Positions 60,911 through 64,000 of a stretch of 64,000 nucleotides of DNA are shown here, in pieces. Within the stretch, counting starts at the first letter, position 1, and each line of letters opens with the position of its first letter. The notes beneath the pieces were generated by a model. The model was not told where the DNA came from, did not search any database, and saw only the letters and a list, made by a program, of their open reading frames with translations. The stretch is from Pedobacter riviphilus (GTDB lineage: Bacteria > Bacteroidota > Bacteroidia > Sphingobacteriales > Sphingobacteriaceae): positions 2,170,001 through 2,234,000 of the forward strand of contig NZ_CP061171.1 of NCBI RefSeq assembly GCF_014692875.1. The letters run 5' to 3'. The translations under genes and the position numbers were made by a program.

Positions 60911-61687
60911 TTAATTTTTATTTAGCTGAGAGATTGATTTCTGCATTTGCGCCATCATCTGTGTCAGGGTTTCCATTGTTGGGTCTGGTGCAGGCTCAGG
61001 CAATGAAGTTGATATATAGGCTTTGGCTTTCCAGATTTCGAGGATATCATCGGCAGCAATGGTATAAGCATCGTATACTTTATTATCTGATATCAATTTC
61101 AAATCTTTATTCTCCCTGAAACGGTTACCTGCTCGTTTATATACTACGCCTTCATTTTTACTAATCACAATGTATGTTTCACCAGTTTTTACCTCATTCC
61201 AGTTATCAAGGTACTCACCAATAATTACACTGCCCGGTTGAACAGGCAACATACTATCGCCCATAATCTCAAAAGCCCTAAAGGTGCCTTGTCTTAATGC
61301 AGCTAAGGGGAGTTGAAATTTAGGCAGGTCGCTAATATATTGAGGATCTGAAAAACCGTTCAAATAACCGGCACTCGCTTTAACCGGAACCAATTCGATG
61401 TTTTCGCGATCGTTCTGATCAACAGAAATACTCAGTACCCTGAGGTTAGATCCCTGGCTTTTTGGCTTAGGTTTCCAGCTGTCAGATATTTTCTCATTGA
61501 TGAATTCATCGATGGTAAGATCAAAGTATTCGGCTATTTTTTTTAGCAAATCATATTTAGGTTCCGCTCGGTCTTCCTCGTAAGCCCCGATGAGCGATCT
61601 CTTGATTTCCATAATATCAGCGAAATTTTGCTGTGTATGGCCTTTTTTCTTCCTGAGGTACTTTAAATTATTTGAAATATTTGACAT
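60911..61687 (-). CDS. LexA-like XRE-family repressor with S24 peptidase domain
   Basis: 258 residues. N-terminal XRE HTH (LRKKKGHTQQNFADIMEIKR, residues 11-30; AYEEDRAEPKYDLLKKIAEYF). A flexible linker carries an Ala-Gly bond in VKASAGYLNGF (about 108), the expected self-cleavage site. The S24 domain has catalytic Ser in MGDSMLPVQPGS (about 147) and Lys in GVVYKRAGN (about 187). All self-cleavage elements are present, so RecA-stimulated inactivation is plausible. C-terminal tail is a Met/Gln-rich helix. Divergent from a GIY-YIG-like gene across a gap with three TTAGTAAT half-sites, its likely operator. Confidence 0.88.
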   Translation of the reverse strand: MSNISNNLKYLRKKKGHTQQNFADIMEIKRSLIGAYEEDRAEPKYDLLKKIAEYFDLTIDEFINEKISDSWKPKPKSQGSNLRVLSISVDQNDRENIELVPVKASAGYLNGFSDPQYISDLPKFQLPLAALRQGTFRAFEIMGDSMLPVQPGSVIIGEYLDNWNEVKTGETYIVISKNEGVVYKRAGNRFRENKDLKLISDNKVYDAYTIAADDILEIWKAKAYISTSLPEPAPDPTMETLTQMMAQMQKSISQLNKN

Positions 61688-61714
61688 AAAAATAAATTTT
61701 AAAATAAATTTGGA

Positions 61715-61758
61715 ATTACTAAAATAGTTAGTAATTTTATGCTCATAAAGTTAGTAAT
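61715..61758. promoter_or_regulatory. Operator cluster: three TTAGTAAT half-sites
   Basis: ATTACTAA-aatag-TTAGTAAT (61715-61735) is a perfect inverted repeat with 5-base spacer. A third TTAGTAAT lies at 61751-61758. They lie in the divergent gap between the S24 repressor and GIY-YIG-like genes, 28 bases before the repressor start. This is the typical layout of a phage-like repressor operator. Confidence 0.65.
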
Positions 61759-61820
61759 ATTATTTTGAATTGCAAGAGAGTATACTAAATAGTTTAGTTT
61801 TAAGTTTTAAACATAAGATC

Positions 61821-62171
61821 ATGAAAAAGTTTGTTTATATCGTTACCGACAGAAATCGTACAAGTATGCACGTGGGCATGAGCTCTGATTTAATGAAGAC
61901 ACTGGATTTCTACAAACAGATGCCAAACTTATTTTTTGATAATGGGCAGCAATTAACCCGCCTGGTTTATTTTGAAGAGTTTAAAACAGAAGCACAAGCT
62001 TTGGTTCGTTTTAAATCAATTAGCCGCTTTACACGCATGCAGAAAGAGCGTTTGGTAAGATCTTGTAATCCAGATTGGATTGATTTAACTATAGGCCTTG
62101 ATTTCGAAAATATTCTTTTGCGTAGAAATACCTCCAATCAGGTAAAACTATCATTTACAAGTTTATCTTAA
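61821..62171 (+). CDS. GIY-YIG-like protein with degenerate active site
   Basis: 116 residues from ATG 61821; an in-frame TTG at 61770 would extend into the operator region. The fold pattern of GIY-YIG nucleases is visible: FVYIVTDRNRTSMHVGMSSDL (GIY and YIG strands now VYI and HVG) and a terminal NPDWIDL. The catalytic Arg expected after HVGMSSDL (the L..R position) and the metal-binding Glu of the REKQIK motif are replaced (ALVRFKSISRF). So it is probably not a nuclease. Divergent from an S24 repressor with shared operators; it may be a DNA-binding or regulatory derivative. Confidence 0.7.
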   Translation: MKKFVYIVTDRNRTSMHVGMSSDLMKTLDFYKQMPNLFFDNGQQLTRLVYFEEFKTEAQALVRFKSISRFTRMQKERLVRSCNPDWIDLTIGLDFENILLRRNTSNQVKLSFTSLS

Positions 62172-62240
62172 TCGATTTTTAAACCTTAATATTTTGCAGA
62201 TCGAATTAGAAATAATAATTAATAAATATCTACCTATAAA

Positions 62241-62285
62241 AAATGCTTGAATGATAGGGATCATCAACACCCAATCATTCAAGCA
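62241..62285 (-). terminator. Terminator of the propeller/barrel gene
   Basis: On the minus strand TGCTTGAATGAT / ATCATTCAAGCA, a 12-bp stem with two extra G-C pairs in the loop region, followed by TTTTTT. Confidence 0.85.
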
Positions 62286-62362
62286 ATCATTATTATTTGT
62301 TATTTATTTAATTCATAAGAGATTTATTTATTCCGTCATTTAATTAATCTCTCATTCATTTT

Positions 62363-64000
62363 TTACCATCCTGGCGCAAATGTTAAACCGAATACTCCAG
62401 TTTTAACATCTTTTCTTTGGAAAGGGATGGCATAGTAAGGTTCTAATACAAAATAACCAAAAATATTTACTCTTACCGATACACCAACACTCATTGCTGG
62501 TACACGTTCTGTTGTAGCCTGATAAGTAACTGGTTTCCCCTTATCATCAAAAACTGGTTGTTTATTTGCATCTAAAACAGGTTCGGTAGTGTATGTTGGT
62601 TCACTTTTAAATTTCACTTTGGTATCATTTGTCCAGGCTATACCAGCATCGAAGAATAAATTTAGATCTGAGAATAAAAACTTAGAAGGTATTGCAGCCA
62701 ATTTTTTAGGACCTGTAAATGGTAAGCGGACTTCAAAATTAAAAACAGCTATTTTACTTCCTGTTAATTGGTTAATATCAAAAGATTCTGATGATTGGGC
62801 CGAAGTGCTTTTGTAAATTGAGTTTGATTCGTAACCTCTAATCAGATAAGGATAACCAAGATACATCGGGTAAAGCCTATCTGCATCTTTACCAATTCTT
62901 AAGGTGTTATAACTTCTTACTGCAAAGGTTACGGGCTTAGCTCTCCAATATTTACGAAGATCTGCTGTTACGCCGGCAAAATTATAAGTACCAAAATATT
63001 TTTCACCGCTCACACGGTATCTGAAACCATCAAGTGGACCCGTAAGACCAAAGATTGAGTTGTCGCCTATAAAACCAGCGTTTAATTGATACAAGGTAAA
63101 AGAATTAAAAGGAATGCCGTAATCCTGAGAAGCAACATCGTTAGAAATTCTGCTTTTGTCTGAACCTATGTAATTACCTACCGAATTGTAATAATTGCTA
63201 TATCTATCAACTCTGTAACTATAGTGCGAAAATGAACCGCCTAACTCAAAACGGTGTATTTTACTAAATGGATAAGCCCCGAAAATCTGAAGCTGATCTT
63301 CGAAAGTTCTAATAATATCTGTTCTGTCTGCCAAGGCTTTAATACTTGTATTATCTCCTGTTGGGACATTTTCATAGCCGTAAGACCTAAAACCAGATAC
63401 ATATGGAATGTGCGAAACGGCAGCACCCCAATTTATTCTACTTTTCTGATTAATGTAGCCCACTAATCCACCGGCATCATAAATTTCACCATTTACAGAA
63501 ATATTTGCTATAATCTGATTAGTTCCTAATATGTCGCTGAACATCCCTACAATACCTCCTGAAACACCCGTTCCGAAACGGCTGGTAGAAACACCAACGC
63601 CACTATTGGCTAAATAATCTAACCTGAATTTTGGTCTGTAAGGTACCGTTTTCATCGAATCGGCCGTTGTTTTTTCGAAACGGTCAAAATTATTCAAGTT
63701 AGAATTGATGATGTTTACCCCAATGTTTTCCATTGGAGGAAGGATAGCGGCATCAAAATTCTCTTCCTGGTTGCCTATTCGTTTCGCTTTAAAGCTACTT
63801 AGTTTAGCATTATACAAGGTATAACGCTGGTAACGATAATAGCTGTACACAATATCATCAGTTGTAGAGACAGAAATTGCAGGCGAAAACTCAGTAATCC
63901 CACTAATTCCAGTAAAATAATCGGTCAACTGATCAACAGTATTATCTACTAAATTGTATTTGTATAAATTTCTAAATCCATCTCTGTTCGAGAGGAAATA
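62363..64000 (-). CDS. TolB-like propeller plus outer membrane beta-barrel protein (5' part missing)
   Basis: The frame runs off the right edge; 545 residues are visible. The first visible part has TolB-type propeller repeats (FLSNRDGFRNLYKYNL, DIVYSYYRYQRYTLYNAKL). After a linker, a beta-barrel domain of about 400 residues follows, with a surface-antigen-like RNTLRIG..YPYLIRGYE and SDLNLFFDAGIAW segments, ending in TGVFGLTFAPGW. This combination of periplasmic propeller and C-terminal outer membrane barrel is frequent in Bacteroidota. The barrel resembles the Omp85/BamA surface-antigen superfamily. Function unknown. Confidence 0.8.
   Translation of the reverse strand, partial: YFLSNRDGFRNLYKYNLVDNTVDQLTDYFTGISGITEFSPAISVSTTDDIVYSYYRYQRYTLYNAKLSSFKAKRIGNQEENFDAAILPPMENIGVNIINSNLNNFDRFEKTTADSMKTVPYRPKFRLDYLANSGVGVSTSRFGTGVSGGIVGMFSDILGTNQIIANISVNGEIYDAGGLVGYINQKSRINWGAAVSHIPYVSGFRSYGYENVPTGDNTSIKALADRTDIIRTFEDQLQIFGAYPFSKIHRFELGGSFSHYSYRVDRYSNYYNSVGNYIGSDKSRISNDVASQDYGIPFNSFTLYQLNAGFIGDNSIFGLTGPLDGFRYRVSGEKYFGTYNFAGVTADLRKYWRAKPVTFAVRSYNTLRIGKDADRLYPMYLGYPYLIRGYESNSIYKSTSAQSSESFDINQLTGSKIAVFNFEVRLPFTGPKKLAAIPSKFLFSDLNLFFDAGIAWTNDTKVKFKSEPTYTTEPVLDANKQPVFDDKGKPVTYQATTERVPAMSVGVSVRVNIFGYFVLEPYYAIPFQRKDVKTGVFGLTFAPGW

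Noticed and set aside
1..64000. tRNA, rRNA, CRISPR array, insertion sequences or prophage genes
   Set aside because: No cloverleaf-like, rRNA-like or regularly spaced repeat sequence and no transposase or integrase motif was found. The repeats seen are isolated palindromes.

Overview
The window is a chromosomal stretch of an AT-rich Bacteroidota genome, most probably Sphingobacteriaceae and Pedobacter-like. The evidence is a SusC/SusD-type outer membrane pair, an HmuY/TonB receptor pair, TAnnTTTG promoter boxes typical of the phylum, an Hc1-type mini-histone, several DUF families largely found in Bacteroidota (DUF3347, DUF3667, DUF4142, DUF4890, DUF5689), and a full set of Gram-negative envelope genes (Kdo, TolB-like/beta-barrel proteins). 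I see no rRNA, tRNA, CRISPR array, insertion sequence or prophage. Most of the window is ordinary core genome with a few accessory blocks.

Layout. 1-1822: the 3' end of a histidine kinase, a receiver-only response regulator and a heme oxygenase of the biliverdin-producing type, which together look like the right half of a bacteriophytochrome cassette. 2005-2184: mini-histone. 2485-6665: a heme/iron uptake pair (HmuY-like lipoprotein and TonB receptor) divergent from an AraC regulator, with a tandem direct repeat between them. 6687-8254: a solitary LacI regulator flanked by two identical operators, then a long gap holding a candidate small RNA. 8255-14922: an MBL-fold hydrolase, a conserved gene coupled to miaA, two small beta-barrel proteins (one with a sigma-54-like promoter), a metal-binding-type lipoprotein, and citrate synthase. 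14982-25128: DUF3667 protein, NupG-like transporter, bifunctional nuclease, etfBA, a TPR protein, chromate transporter, porin-like protein, dnaB and rlmB. 25292-30544: manC and kdsD, recQ and kdsA (nucleotide sugar and Kdo synthesis). 30766-34495: a Tat-exported three-subunit molybdenum aldehyde oxidoreductase. 34596-38673: subtilase, DUF4142 lipoprotein, acetyltransferase, YajQ, and a Lys/Ala-rich histone-like protein.

The most coherent functional block is 38774-46889: ppk1-ppx (polyphosphate synthesis and hydrolysis) converge on a minus-strand operon of a polyphosphate-glucokinase-like ROK kinase, gnd, zwf and pgl, that is, phosphorylation of glucose plus the whole oxidative pentose phosphate branch. 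After a membrane fatty-acid hydroxylase-like gene comes 48784-58523, a SusC/SusD locus whose accessory genes are a DUF5689 lipoprotein, a calcineurin-like phosphoesterase, a glycerophosphodiesterase and an SGNH esterase. This looks like a system for phosphodiester or phospholipid-derived substrates rather than a polysaccharide. The window ends with bioF-bioD, a DUF4890 protein, a LexA-like self-cleaving repressor divergent from a degenerate GIY-YIG protein, and the 3' part of a propeller/beta-barrel outer membrane protein that runs off the right edge.

The intergenic DNA is unusually rich in palindromes: conventional terminators, paired operators, and several dispersed palindromic repeats located mostly in convergent gaps. 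All functions are assigned by reading motifs; no database search was possible.
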